In this document: piece after piece, positions 15,982 to 24,293 of the stretch
Position numbering within the stretch: the stretch's first letter is position 1
Layout: every line of letters begins with the position of its first letter
Source: an uncultured Flavobacteriales bacterium
GTDB lineage: Bacteria; Bacteroidota; Bacteroidia; Flavobacteriales_D; Crocinitomicaceae
Assembly: GCA_905480145.1 (NCBI GenBank)
Contig: CAJQPA010000026.1
Location: forward strand, 1 to 64,000
Direction: 5' to 3'
Length of the DNA: 64,000 nucleotides
Notes under the pieces: model-generated
Told to the model about the DNA's origin: nothing
Database searches by the model: none
Seen by the model: the letters and a program-made list of their open reading frames with translations, nothing else
Program-made: the position numbers and the translations under genes

Positions 15982-18591
15982 TTACGGTCGCTTAGGGTTC
16001 TTTAATTTAATGTCCGTTGGAATCGGTTTTTTATTTTCATTAGAACATTTCCCCAAAGTATCACCATGCGATAAATGCTGAGCCAATTGGCTTTGCTTTA
16101 CTTTCATTGTCTTGGTTTCTCCCGTCTTTTTATCAAGATGGCAAATGGCAATTAATGGCTCTTTTGGGTCAATTGTTTCAGTTGTTTCAGTTTGTTCGTC
16201 AGTGCATTCTCCAACCTTATCACCGTGACTAAGGTGATATTTAAGTTGGCTTTTTTTAATTGTCCTTGTTGACCAAACGCCTGTCTTTTTGTCCTTGTGA
16301 CAAATTTTAATTGTCTCTTCTACTTCTTCAATTACTGGACACGGTCCTAATTTATCACCATGTGCTTGATGCGCAGGCCATGCGGAAAGCGGAATTTCAA
16401 TTTCCTGTGGGTTGCTATTATTCCCTGGAGGGTAGTGACAGATTGTAACTTTCTCTTCCTCTACTTCAATTACTGGGCACGGTCCTAATTTATCACCATG
16501 CGCTTGATGCGCAGGCCATGCAGAAAGCGGAATTTCAATTTCCTGTGGGTTATTGTTATTCCCTGGAGGGTAGTGACAGATCGTAATCTTCTCTTCTTCA
16601 AATTCCTTTGTTACAACAATAGATTTGCGTGCAGCTCCACAATCATTTTGTGCGATTAATTCAATTGAATTAGGTCCATTTTGAAGACTGACTGTCTTCT
16701 CAAAAAGATTAGTAGATGAGTTATAAGTTCCGCCTGTAGTAGTATTTCCATTTACAAGCAGAGTTAATTGATTTAACCCTGAAACATTCGTTACTTTGGC
16801 TTTATATGCAACCGAATTAGCATTTGTTGATACAACTGTTGGTGCGGTAACAATTACTATTGGTAAAGAACATGGAACGTATTCAACTGTTATTGTTTCA
16901 GTATCTGTTCCACAGCTATTACTTGCGAACAGTTCAAAAGTATTGGTTCCTTTTTTTAACTGAACAGTTGCTTTTAGTAATTGATTTCCAGCGTTGAAAC
17001 TGAAAGTTCTATTCATTCCATTTAATCTCAACCCAAGATCATTCATTGAATTGACAGAAGTAATATTTGCTTGAAAAGTAAATGAAGCGTTATCTACTAT
17101 TTGAGAACCACTATTTATCGAAATAAAAGGTTGGACACAATCAGCATAATTTACCACAATTGTTTCTTCAACGGTACCACAATCGTTCGTAGCAACAACT
17201 TTAAATGTGTTTTTACCATCAATTAAAGTCACGCTGTTTACAAGGCTTCCCGTTGCTTGATTGTATGTAAAACTGTTAGAGAGTATTCCGTTGATATACA
17301 GTGAAACGTTACTTGAGCCTGTCACATTCGCATTGAAAATAAAGGCTTTCTGCTTTAATGTAATACCGTTTCTTGATGGCTTAATAAAGCGAATAGTTGG
17401 CGCTGTACAATCAACATAATTAATCGTAATTGATTCTGTGTCATTACCGCAAGCATTTCCAGCCTTAATTTGAATAACATTATCTCCAGGAACAAGGATT
17501 AGATCACTTTGAAAGTTTTCATTGGTCCCATTATACAAAAAGTTAGTCGAGCCACTTCCGTTAAATGTATAAACGATGTTGTCTCTTCCAGCGATTTCTT
17601 GAACTTTCGCTTTAATTGTATATTGGCTGCTATAAACAAGAATGTTTTTAGTAGGTCGTACAAATTTTATGATAGGGTTTGGGCAAGGAGCACCTTCTGT
17701 AACTCCACTTGTGCCGGGCTGGTTACTTGGAACTGTTGTTGGAACTGTACCTACTCCTGTAGCGCGTCTCGTACGAAGTTGAAACCTCATGAATGCGCTT
17801 GTGTAATGATAAAGATCATTTTCGAAGGAACCCCATTTTTTTGTTGGGTCTATGTATCCATCAAAAAGATCGTTCATGGCAAAAGTCGTTTTGTGTTCCA
17901 CTCCAAGAGAAAAACGTGGCCCAATTTGATAAGCCAAACCAATCCCCAACGAAGGCATAAAATCTACATTGAATTTATTCTGAGAACTACCATCTAAGGC
18001 GGTTTCGAAATTGTCATCATGCATATCATTCAATTCTGGTTTACTTATTCCGTTCGGAGAATAGTTGTATAAATATTCTTCAAAGAATAGCGTATCTTCA
18101 TATAGTAAATTTCCTTTCGTTTGGTTAATCACCATGTTGGCGCCACCAAAAATATAAGGGTCCCAGCCAGTATTCTGTCTAAGATTGTTAGCATGTATTA
18201 CGAATTCTAAACCTAATTCGTGAACTTTAGTTTGAAAATTATTAATTGTATAACCCAAAGTGTCGTAGTAATCCACGACGCTTCCTGAAGGGGAAACGGA
18301 AGAGTTATAATTGGTTAAAGAAGTCGTGTCATAATCTTGACCGGCCCATGTTCCATTCAGGTAGCGCATGCGAAAATCAAAACTTAAAGCTTTTCCGTAA
18401 TTGTAATTGAATGCCCGCCCTAGGGTAAGTCCCCAACCGACTTTCGTTTTATTTTTTACATCTGTAGTATTCCACGCAGCACCTGCGTTTAATCCCCAAT
18501 ACCATTTTGAATCATTGTCATAATCCAATTTTTGCGAAAAGAGGGGGCTTGAAATTAAAAGTATAATTGCGAGAGTGTAAATTCTTTTCAT
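15982..18591 (-). CDS. Secreted beta-barrel protein with Ig-like repeats and C-terminal Cys/His HGD modules
   Basis: 869 aa from the ATG at 18591; a TTG at 18600 is also in frame, but the signal peptide MKRIYTLAIILLISSPLFSQ favours the ATG. Residues of about 20-285 look like an outer-membrane beta-barrel (alternating Gly/aromatic strands, WYWGLNAGAAWNT, ending FMRFQLRTRR). Four or five Ig-like modules of about 85-95 aa follow, each with the pattern PxIxFxxPs...NxFxVxAxNdCGtdxexIxVxYxxC. At the C-terminus are four short modules of the type ICH...AHxxHGDxxGxC (two nearly identical). I know the module from other bacterial surface proteins, but no function is established. Conserved Cys and His suggest a disulfide or metal site. 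It probably displays repeats at the cell surface. Confidence 0.82.
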   Translation of the reverse strand: MKRIYTLAIILLISSPLFSQKLDYDNDSKWYWGLNAGAAWNTTDVKNKTKVGWGLTLGRAFNYNYGKALSFDFRMRYLNGTWAGQDYDTTSLTNYNSSVSPSGSVVDYYDTLGYTINNFQTKVHELGLEFVIHANNLRQNTGWDPYIFGGANMVINQTKGNLLYEDTLFFEEYLYNYSPNGISKPELNDMHDDNFETALDGSSQNKFNVDFMPSLGIGLAYQIGPRFSLGVEHKTTFAMNDLFDGYIDPTKKWGSFENDLYHYTSAFMRFQLRTRRATGVGTVPTTVPSNQPGTSGVTEGAPCPNPIIKFVRPTKNILVYSSQYTIKAKVQEIAGRDNIVYTFNGSGSTNFLYNGTNENFQSDLILVPGDNVIQIKAGNACGNDTESITINYVDCTAPTIRFIKPSRNGITLKQKAFIFNANVTGSSNVSLYINGILSNSFTYNQATGSLVNSVTLIDGKNTFKVVATNDCGTVEETIVVNYADCVQPFISINSGSQIVDNASFTFQANITSVNSMNDLGLRLNGMNRTFSFNAGNQLLKATVQLKKGTNTFELFASNSCGTDTETITVEYVPCSLPIVIVTAPTVVSTNANSVAYKAKVTNVSGLNQLTLLVNGNTTTGGTYNSSTNLFEKTVSLQNGPNSIELIAQNDCGAARKSIVVTKEFEEEKITICHYPPGNNNNPQEIEIPLSAWPAHQAHGDKLGPCPVIEVEEEKVTICHYPPGNNSNPQEIEIPLSAWPAHQAHGDKLGPCPVIEEVEETIKICHKDKKTGVWSTRTIKKSQLKYHLSHGDKVGECTDEQTETTETIDPKEPLIAICHLDKKTGETKTMKVKQSQLAQHLSHGDTLGKCSNENKKPIPTDIKLKNPKRP
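16333..16608 (-). repeat. Two near-identical 138-bp tandem copies (46-aa HGD module)
   Basis: Copy one (16333-16470) and copy two (16471-16608) differ by only a few bases and both encode ICHYPPGNN(N/S)NPQEIEIP followed by AWPAHQAHGDKLGPC. Such DNA identity indicates a recent duplication or ongoing homogenisation. The two further modules nearer the C-terminus (ICHKDKKTG, ICHLDKKTG) are diverged. Confidence 0.85.
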
Positions 18592-18684
18592 AAGCTTCAA
18601 TTTAATTGATTATGCCCTTAATCTTCTATTTCTGTGCCAAAGATTAAATTAAGGGCCAAACCAAGATATTATTCTTAATTTTAA

Positions 18685-20019
18685 GTGTTCAAAATTATTG
18701 TAAATTTGATTAAAAGCCTATTAAATAAGCATTTCCTTTTCAAGGTAAGTCTAAATGTTATTGTTTTGTTAACGATAAATCTAGTCTCTGCTCAAGAAGC
18801 AAATAACTATTGTTCTTCGGCTACAGTGTTATGTCCAAACACTTTGATTTCGTCAAATAATATTGACGCAAATAGTGCAACATGCCCTGGTTGTGAGGAT
18901 GATTTTAACTTTTGTTTTTCTATAGAGAATTCAATTTGGTTTCAATTTACGACCAATGCAACAGGAGGAGATGCTCAAATAGACTTCTCTAACCTTAATT
19001 TTGAAGCCAACCCCGGCCAGGGAATGGGTTTACAAGCCACTATTATTTTGCCACTAGCACCGTGCAGCGCAGGAAGCTATACCCAAATAGGAAACTGTGT
19101 TTCGAATAGTACTGCGAATTTTTCTTTGAATGCAATAGGACTTTTACCTAATACGACCTATTATTTTGTGGTTGACGGGGACAATGCGGGGGCGGGTGTG
19201 ACAAGCGCAGCAGAGGCGACCTTTGATATTTCGATATCAGGAACTGGTGTTTTGCGGCCGACTCCAATCATTACGATAACAGATAGTGGGTCAACGATTT
19301 GCTTGAATGATCAAGTAATATTTGTTGCAAGCACACAAGATTGTCAATTGTCATCTGACTACAGCTGGCTAATCAATGGGGAGCTTGTTGCGGTTACTAC
19401 AGATTCTATCTTTACGACAACTGCATTAAATGATGGCGACATCCTTACCGTAGAAACCGACTGCTATACTTTGTGTCCAGAAAGAGTTTCAGCATCATCC
19501 AATGTTTTTTCTGTTTATTCATTTCCAATTGACGCAGGTGCTGATTTAACAACGGATATTGGTATTCCGACTACGGTCAATGGAATAACAACAGCTCCTA
19601 TTCATACCTGGTCTCCTTCATTTTTGTTCAGTAACCCTGCAAGTTTGAACACAATTGTGACTACAAATGAAACGGTAACAATCACACTTTCTGCGACCGA
19701 AAACGGCTGTACCTTGACCGATTATTTTGTGCTGACCGTTAATGACATTCTTGACTTTCCCAATGCTTTCTCACCAAACGGGGATAACAGAAACGAAAAG
19801 TGGTTAATTGCAGGCATTGATAATTACCCGAACTGCGAGGTGAGTATCTACACAAGGTGGGGCCAGGAAATTTATAAGAGCAGAGGATACTCTGAAAAGA
19901 AGGCTTGGGACGGAATGATTAATTCTAGAAAAGCAGCTTCAGGAGTATATTATTACATTGTTGATATTAATGATGGTGAATCGGAGCCTTTTAAAGGGAC
20001 AATAACCCTATTTCGATAA
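18685..20019 (+). CDS. Secreted protein with T9SS type-B (gliding-motility-associated) C-terminal domain
   Basis: 444 aa. It starts at GTG 18685 (no ATG available) with a long signal peptide ending near LLTINLVSAQ. Residues of about 38-190 form a beta-sandwich with paired Cys (NYCSSATVLCPN, CPGCEDDFNFCF, WFQFTTNATGG), as in Bacteroidota adhesin-type domains. Ig-like material follows. The last 85 residues are the CHU_C/type-B sorting domain: FPNAFSPNGDNRNEKWLIAG, CEVSIYTRWGQEIYKS, WDGMINSRKAASGVYYYIV and TITLFR. This domain directs export through the T9SS, usually with a dedicated PorP/SprF partner. That partner gene follows directly with a TAATG overlap. Confidence 0.92.
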   Translation: MFKIIVNLIKSLLNKHFLFKVSLNVIVLLTINLVSAQEANNYCSSATVLCPNTLISSNNIDANSATCPGCEDDFNFCFSIENSIWFQFTTNATGGDAQIDFSNLNFEANPGQGMGLQATIILPLAPCSAGSYTQIGNCVSNSTANFSLNAIGLLPNTTYYFVVDGDNAGAGVTSAAEATFDISISGTGVLRPTPIITITDSGSTICLNDQVIFVASTQDCQLSSDYSWLINGELVAVTTDSIFTTTALNDGDILTVETDCYTLCPERVSASSNVFSVYSFPIDAGADLTTDIGIPTTVNGITTAPIHTWSPSFLFSNPASLNTIVTTNETVTITLSATENGCTLTDYFVLTVNDILDFPNAFSPNGDNRNEKWLIAGIDNYPNCEVSIYTRWGQEIYKSRGYSEKKAWDGMINSRKAASGVYYYIVDINDGESEPFKGTITLFR

Positions 20020-20945
20020 TGAGAAAATTTTTAATACTCTCTTTTTTTCTGGTCATTAAGTGTTTTGGCTTTGCCCAGCAACTTCCTCAATATACGCAGT
20101 GGTATATGAATCAATTTGCCACTAACCCAGCGCATGCAGGAATTAAAAAATGTATTGATGTCCACGCTTTATATAGAACGCAATGGGTTGGTTTTGAAGG
20201 CGCTCCCCAAAGTGGTTTTTTTACAGCAAGTATTCCAATTCACATTCGGAGAAAGCAGTATTTATCGGCTCGACATGGAACCGGGTTTAAGTTTGAAAGA
20301 GACCGGATCGGTCAGCTTGAATTTAATCGCTTAAACATTGCTTATGCTAGCCATTTTAATTTTTCAAAACACAAACGATTGTCACTTGGTTTGTATGGAG
20401 GAATCGTACAATTTGGATATGACCCGTCTACAATTCATACAACAGAAACGGACCCGTCAATTTTAAATCAAACTTCGACGGTAGCTCCAGACGCTTCTTT
20501 TGGGGCATGGTTCAATGATGAAAATTATTTTCTGGCGTTTGGTGCTCAAAATTTAATACCATTTCAATGGCGAAATATAGGAATTGATGCTAGAAGTCAA
20601 TTACATCTTTCTTTTCAAGCAGGATACAGGTATAGTGTCAATGAAGATATGTCTTTGATCCCAGCGTTGAATATGCGTGTTCCAATGAAAGGAAAAACTT
20701 CGGTAGATTTAAATTTACATTGGGATTATAGAAATTTAATTGGATTAGGGCTTGGGTATAGAAACACAGATGCCCTTTTAGCTTTTGTGTCAATTAAACT
20801 AAAAGGACAGTTTGCATTGATCTATTCTTTCGATTACACCTTGAGTAAACTTCAGCAAGTTTCAAAAAACACACACGAAGTTTCTTTGCGATTCTCTACG
20901 TGCAAAATTAGAAATTCAGGGACTGCGAGTTGTCCTTTATTCTAG
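20019..20945 (+). CDS. PorP/SprF-family outer-membrane protein of type IX secretion
   Basis: 308 aa. A signal peptide (MRKFLILSFFLVIKCFGFAQ) is followed by the family's opening QLPQYTQWYMNQFATNPAHAG and the YRTQWVGFEGAPQS motif. An all-beta barrel follows, with GFKFERDRIG, LGLYGGIVQFGYD, PDASFGAWFNDENYFLAFGAQNL and YRYSVNEDMSLIPALNMRV. SprF of Flavobacterium johnsoniae is needed for secretion and attachment of the type-B cargo SprB. The one-base overlap (TAATG) with the upstream type-B cargo gene indicates a matched cargo-partner pair. The product should reside in the outer membrane. An OmpA-like lipoprotein gene follows, possibly in the same transcript. Confidence 0.95.
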   Translation: MRKFLILSFFLVIKCFGFAQQLPQYTQWYMNQFATNPAHAGIKKCIDVHALYRTQWVGFEGAPQSGFFTASIPIHIRRKQYLSARHGTGFKFERDRIGQLEFNRLNIAYASHFNFSKHKRLSLGLYGGIVQFGYDPSTIHTTETDPSILNQTSTVAPDASFGAWFNDENYFLAFGAQNLIPFQWRNIGIDARSQLHLSFQAGYRYSVNEDMSLIPALNMRVPMKGKTSVDLNLHWDYRNLIGLGLGYRNTDALLAFVSIKLKGQFALIYSFDYTLSKLQQVSKNTHEVSLRFSTCKIRNSGTASCPLF

Positions 20946-20954
20946 CTTCTTAAC

Positions 20955-20980
20955 CCTCGGTTGTGCATAAAATGCCGAGG
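20955..20980 (+). other. Intergenic stem-loop between porP/sprF-like and OmpA-like genes
   Basis: CCTCGG at 20955-20960 pairs with CCGAGG at 20975-20980 around a 14-nt loop that can itself fold (gcat/atgc). No T-run follows, so it is more likely an mRNA-processing or weak attenuation structure than a terminator. Confidence 0.4.
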
Positions 20981-21032
20981 CGCTTCAATTATCGACGTCT
21001 CTTCTGCTCATCTTTGTTTAAAATACATTTAT

Positions 21033-21992
21033 ATGAAGTTTTTAGGAGGATTGATAGTTGTTTTGGTATTTGCATCTTGCGTGCCGATTAATAAGTACAA
21101 TGAATTATTAGAGAAAGAAAAGCAGTGCAGCGAAGACCTACTGAAATATAAAACAGATGCTTTGAATTTTGAAGCAGATGCGACAGATTTACAATCGAGG
21201 CATGATGTTTTAGCAACTCAAGTAATCGCTTTAAAAGCAGACACAAGTACTTTAGGTTCGAAATACAGAACGCTTTATGCGAAATACGATAAGTTGGCTC
21301 AAATCAATGAGACCCTTGAAAGAACATATGGAAAACTTCGATTGACCGGTGCGGAAGAGTCGGCAACATTGCACGCTGACCTTGAGCAAAAGCAAATTGA
21401 ATTGCAGAAAAAAGAAGATGCTTTGTTAGAGTTAGAAAGAGAACTTACAAACAAGCAGGCGTTATTAATAGAGCGTGAAGCAAGAGTTAATGAGCTTGAA
21501 AAAATCATTAAAGAACAAGATGCAGCAGCAGAGCGTTTGAGGTTGAAAGTAGCAAACGCTTTGAAAGGATTTATCAATAAAGGGCTTCAGATTGAAGAGA
21601 AAAATGGTAAAATTTATGTGAGTTTAGAGGCTAAATTATTATTTGCTTCAGGAAGCACTTCTGTGCAGGAAGAAGGTCAAAAAGTTTTGATTGATCTAGC
21701 CAATGTTTTGGCCACAGAGAAGGAGTTAGAAGTCATTGTTGAAGGGCATACAGATACAGATAAGATGTCAGGATCAAAGCACCCTAAAAATAACTGGGAA
21801 CTTTCTGTACTTCGTTCGACTTCAGTCATAGGTATCATGATTGATAACTCTGAGATTGACCCAACTCAATTAATGGCCGCAGGAAGATCAGAGTTTATGC
21901 CTGTGGATGAAAATGACAAGGCTAAAAACCGTAGAATTGAAATTATTATTTCTCCAAACTTGAATGAGTTATACGAGTTGATTGGTAAATAG
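21033..21992 (+). CDS. OmpA-family peptidoglycan-binding lipoprotein with long coiled coil
   Basis: 319 aa from the ATG at 21033; the longer frame from 20961 would place the signal peptide internally and cover the stem-loop. The lipobox is FASC at about residues 14-17, so the mature N-terminus is lipidated by Lgt/LspA. Residues of about 25-185 are a charged heptad-rich coiled coil. Residues of about 195-319 are the OmpA C-terminal domain: AKLLFASGSTSVQEEG, VIVEGHTDTDKM, NNWELSVLRSTSVI, LMAAGRSEFMPV and KNRRIEIIISP, including the conserved Asp and Arg that bind diaminopimelate. It probably anchors the outer membrane or the preceding PorP-like complex to peptidoglycan. Confidence 0.92.
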   Translation: MKFLGGLIVVLVFASCVPINKYNELLEKEKQCSEDLLKYKTDALNFEADATDLQSRHDVLATQVIALKADTSTLGSKYRTLYAKYDKLAQINETLERTYGKLRLTGAEESATLHADLEQKQIELQKKEDALLELERELTNKQALLIEREARVNELEKIIKEQDAAAERLRLKVANALKGFINKGLQIEEKNGKIYVSLEAKLLFASGSTSVQEEGQKVLIDLANVLATEKELEVIVEGHTDTDKMSGSKHPKNNWELSVLRSTSVIGIMIDNSEIDPTQLMAAGRSEFMPVDENDKAKNRRIEIIISPNLNELYELIGK

Positions 21993-22024
21993 AGTTTCGC
22001 TCCCAGGGTGACAAATTATATTCA

Positions 22025-22032
22025 TACATTTG
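22025..22032 (+). promoter_or_regulatory. -7 box (TACATTTG) of uvrC
   Basis: An exact TAnnTTTG match, 5 nt before the uvrC ATG. No convincing -33 TTTG lies at the usual distance. It would give a leaderless or nearly leaderless transcript. Confidence 0.5.
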
Positions 22033-22036
22033 ATTT

Positions 22037-23833
22037 ATGGCGTCAAATAATCCTGAAATTCAATTAAAACTAAAAATTCTTCCGGACAGTCCAGGGGTGT
22101 ATCAGTTTTATGATAAAACGGATAAAATTCTCTACGTCGGAAAAGCCAAAAACCTTAAAAAAAGAGTTACTTCTTATTTTAATAAAAACTTAGATTCTGG
22201 AAAAACACGGGTATTAGTTAGTCAAATAGCAGACATCAAATACATTGTTGTAGAAACGGAATTGGACGCTCTTCTATTAGAGAATAATCTCATAAAGAAG
22301 TATCAGCCTAAGTACAATATTCAACTTAAAGACGATAAGACCTATCCCTGGATTTGCATTAAAAAAGAACCGTTTCCACGTGTTTTCACAACACGAAGAG
22401 TTATTAAAGATGGTTCTAAATATTTTGGTCCTTACCCAAGTGTCAAGGTTGTCAACACTCTTCTTTCTTTTATACGGGACGTCTATCCATTGCGCAATTG
22501 CAACTTGGATTTATCGGCAAAGAAAATACAGGAAGGAAGACACAAGATTTGCTTAGAATACCACCTTGGAAATTGTAAGGGAGGTTGTGAAGGGCGTGAG
22601 TCAGAAGAAACTTACAACCAATACATTAAAGAGATTGAGAACATTGTTAAGGGTAACATAGGTGAAGTAATCAAGGTGCTCAAAACTCAAATGTTGGCGC
22701 ATTCAGAGAACTTAGAATTTGAAGAGGCGCATCAGGTAAAGAATAAAATAGATACGATTAATCGTTATAAATCTAAGTCAACCGTTGTTTCGCCATCCGT
22801 TCAAAAAGTGGATGTAATAACGATTCTACAAGATGAAAAGACAGCATTTGTCAACTATTTAGCAGTAAACGATGGAGCGATCATTCATGGTTTCACTGTG
22901 GAAGTGAAGAAAAAACTTGATGAGTCTGATGAGGAGATATTAACTCACGTCTTGCTAGAAATGCGAGAACGTTTCAGTAGCATCACAAAAGAGGTTTTGA
23001 TTGCGGATCCAATAGATACTGAAATAGAGGGAGTCACATTTTTTGTTCCACAGCGGGGGGATAAAAAATCACTGATTGAGCTTTCTCAACGAAATGCAAA
23101 ATACTACCGCCTAGAAAAAATGAAACAGGAGAAAATTAAAAATCCTGAGCGACATACAGAACGAATACTCAATCAAATAAAAGTAGATTTTAGACTGCAA
23201 GATTTACCGGTACACATAGAATGTTTCGATAACTCTAACCTACAAGGAACCAATGCCGTTTCTGCCTGTGTTGTTTTTAGAAATGCGAAGCCAAGTAAAA
23301 AAGATTACCGCCACTTTAACATTAAAACGGTCGAGGGCCCAGATGATTTTGCTTCAATGGAAGAAGCTGTTTATCGCAGGTATAAAAGGATGTTGGACGA
23401 AAATCAATCTTTGCCACAGTTGATTGTAATTGATGGAGGAAAGGGACAGTTGAGTTCTTCTTTGGTTGCTTTAGAGCGACTTGGCCTAAGGGGAAAAATT
23501 GCCATTGTGGGCATCGCTAAGCGTTTGGAGGAGATTTTCTTTCCAGGAGATTCTTATCCAATTTATATTGATAAAAAATCTGAAAGCTTGCGCATTATTC
23601 AGTATTTGAGGAATGAAGCTCACCGCTTTGGTATTACCCATCACAGAAATAAACGAAGTAAGGCCTCATTAACTTCGGAGATAACTCAAATTACAGGCAT
23701 TGGTCCAAAAACACATGAAGATTTAATGACCTCATTGAAAACGGTCAGCGCTATAAAAGAAGCATCCATGGATTCACTATCTTCTATTATCGGTCAGGCA
23801 AAAGCAAAAATAGTCTACGATTATTTCCATTAA
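22037..23833 (+). CDS. uvrC: Excinuclease ABC subunit C
   Basis: 598 aa, standard length. UvrC makes the 3' and 5' incisions in nucleotide excision repair with UvrA and UvrB. The N-terminal GIY-YIG nuclease (about 10-95) shows SPGVYQFYDKTDKILYVGKA and NLKKRVTSYF. A Cys cluster follows (CNLDLSAKKI, CLEYHLGNCKGGCEG). The UVR motif that contacts UvrB is at about 205-245 (ENLEFEEAHQVKNKI). The RNase-H-like C-terminal nuclease contains ECFDNSNLQGTNAVSACVVF, YRHFNIKTVEGPDDFASM and VIDGGKGQLSS, and tandem HhH motifs end the protein (TQITGIGPKTHEDLM). It has its own -7 box. Confidence 0.98.
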   Translation: MASNNPEIQLKLKILPDSPGVYQFYDKTDKILYVGKAKNLKKRVTSYFNKNLDSGKTRVLVSQIADIKYIVVETELDALLLENNLIKKYQPKYNIQLKDDKTYPWICIKKEPFPRVFTTRRVIKDGSKYFGPYPSVKVVNTLLSFIRDVYPLRNCNLDLSAKKIQEGRHKICLEYHLGNCKGGCEGRESEETYNQYIKEIENIVKGNIGEVIKVLKTQMLAHSENLEFEEAHQVKNKIDTINRYKSKSTVVSPSVQKVDVITILQDEKTAFVNYLAVNDGAIIHGFTVEVKKKLDESDEEILTHVLLEMRERFSSITKEVLIADPIDTEIEGVTFFVPQRGDKKSLIELSQRNAKYYRLEKMKQEKIKNPERHTERILNQIKVDFRLQDLPVHIECFDNSNLQGTNAVSACVVFRNAKPSKKDYRHFNIKTVEGPDDFASMEEAVYRRYKRMLDENQSLPQLIVIDGGKGQLSSSLVALERLGLRGKIAIVGIAKRLEEIFFPGDSYPIYIDKKSESLRIIQYLRNEAHRFGITHHRNKRSKASLTSEITQITGIGPKTHEDLMTSLKTVSAIKEASMDSLSSIIGQAKAKIVYDYFH

Positions 23834-24013
23834 TACGCTTTCAATAAAAGCATCTTGGTAAGGTTTTCCCTATTTCTTTTCTGCACTTTGTTATTAGGAA
23901 ACATTGCTGCTATAAAAAAGAGAATGAAGGTTTTACCGGCATGCTATAGTGGTCAAGAATTAGGGTTAAATAAAAAAATAATAAGTCAACCGTATTTTTT
24001 TTTCGTTTTTCGT

Positions 24014-24043
24014 TTTGTAGAAGAATTTCTTTGTCTATATTTG
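24014..24043 (+). promoter_or_regulatory. Promoter of tRNA-Asn (-33 TTTG, -7 TATATTTG)
   Basis: The TTTG at 24014-24017 and the exact TAnnTTTG at 24036-24043 are 18 nt apart. The predicted start near 24048 is about 24 nt before the tRNA 5' end, leaving a short 5' leader for RNase P. Confidence 0.6.
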
Positions 24044-24071
24044 CATTCGCTTTTGAACGAAAAAGTGAAAT

Positions 24072-24145
24072 TCTCCCTTAGCTCAGTTGGTTAGAGCATC
24101 TGACTGTTAATCAGAGGGTCCTAGGTTCGAGTCCTAGAGGGAGAG
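24072..24145 (+). tRNA. tRNA-Asn (anticodon GTT)
   Basis: 74 nt folding into a full cloverleaf. The acceptor is tctccct/agggaga, the D arm gctc/gagc, the anticodon arm tctga-CTGTTAA-tcaga with GTT at 24106-24108, and the T arm ctagg-TTCGAGT-cctag. The discriminator is G and CCA is not encoded. Confidence 0.98.
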
Positions 24146-24154
24146 CAGAAAAGC

Positions 24155-24190
24155 CCCCGTGAAACTTACGTTTTACGGGGATTTTTGTTT
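24155..24190 (+). terminator. Intrinsic terminator after tRNA-Asn
   Basis: An 11-bp stem (CCCCGTGAAAC/GTTTTACGGGG, including one G-T wobble) with a 4-nt loop, followed by atttttgttttt. It begins 10 nt after the tRNA. Confidence 0.9.
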
Positions 24191-24293
24191 TTAGGGCATG
24201 TGACTTTTTATCTGAAATAATCTGTTTAGTATTATATTTATGCATTTAAAAAAAGGAAAGATTAGGATTATTCAATACGATAAGGGCTAAATA

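Noticed and set aside
17509-17997. 162-codon open frame antisense to the Ig-repeat protein
   Set aside because: It is a shadow of a well-supported coding frame with signal peptide and repeats.
18601-18670. Inverted repeat (gcccttaatctt ... aagattaaattaagggc) between divergent genes
   Set aside because: One arm has a 5-nt insertion, the sequence is AT-rich and it fits neither a terminator nor a promoter; not strong enough to call.
23855-24094. 79-codon open frame between uvrC and ctlX
   Set aside because: It runs into the tRNA-Asn gene and covers that gene's promoter; the composition is not protein-like.
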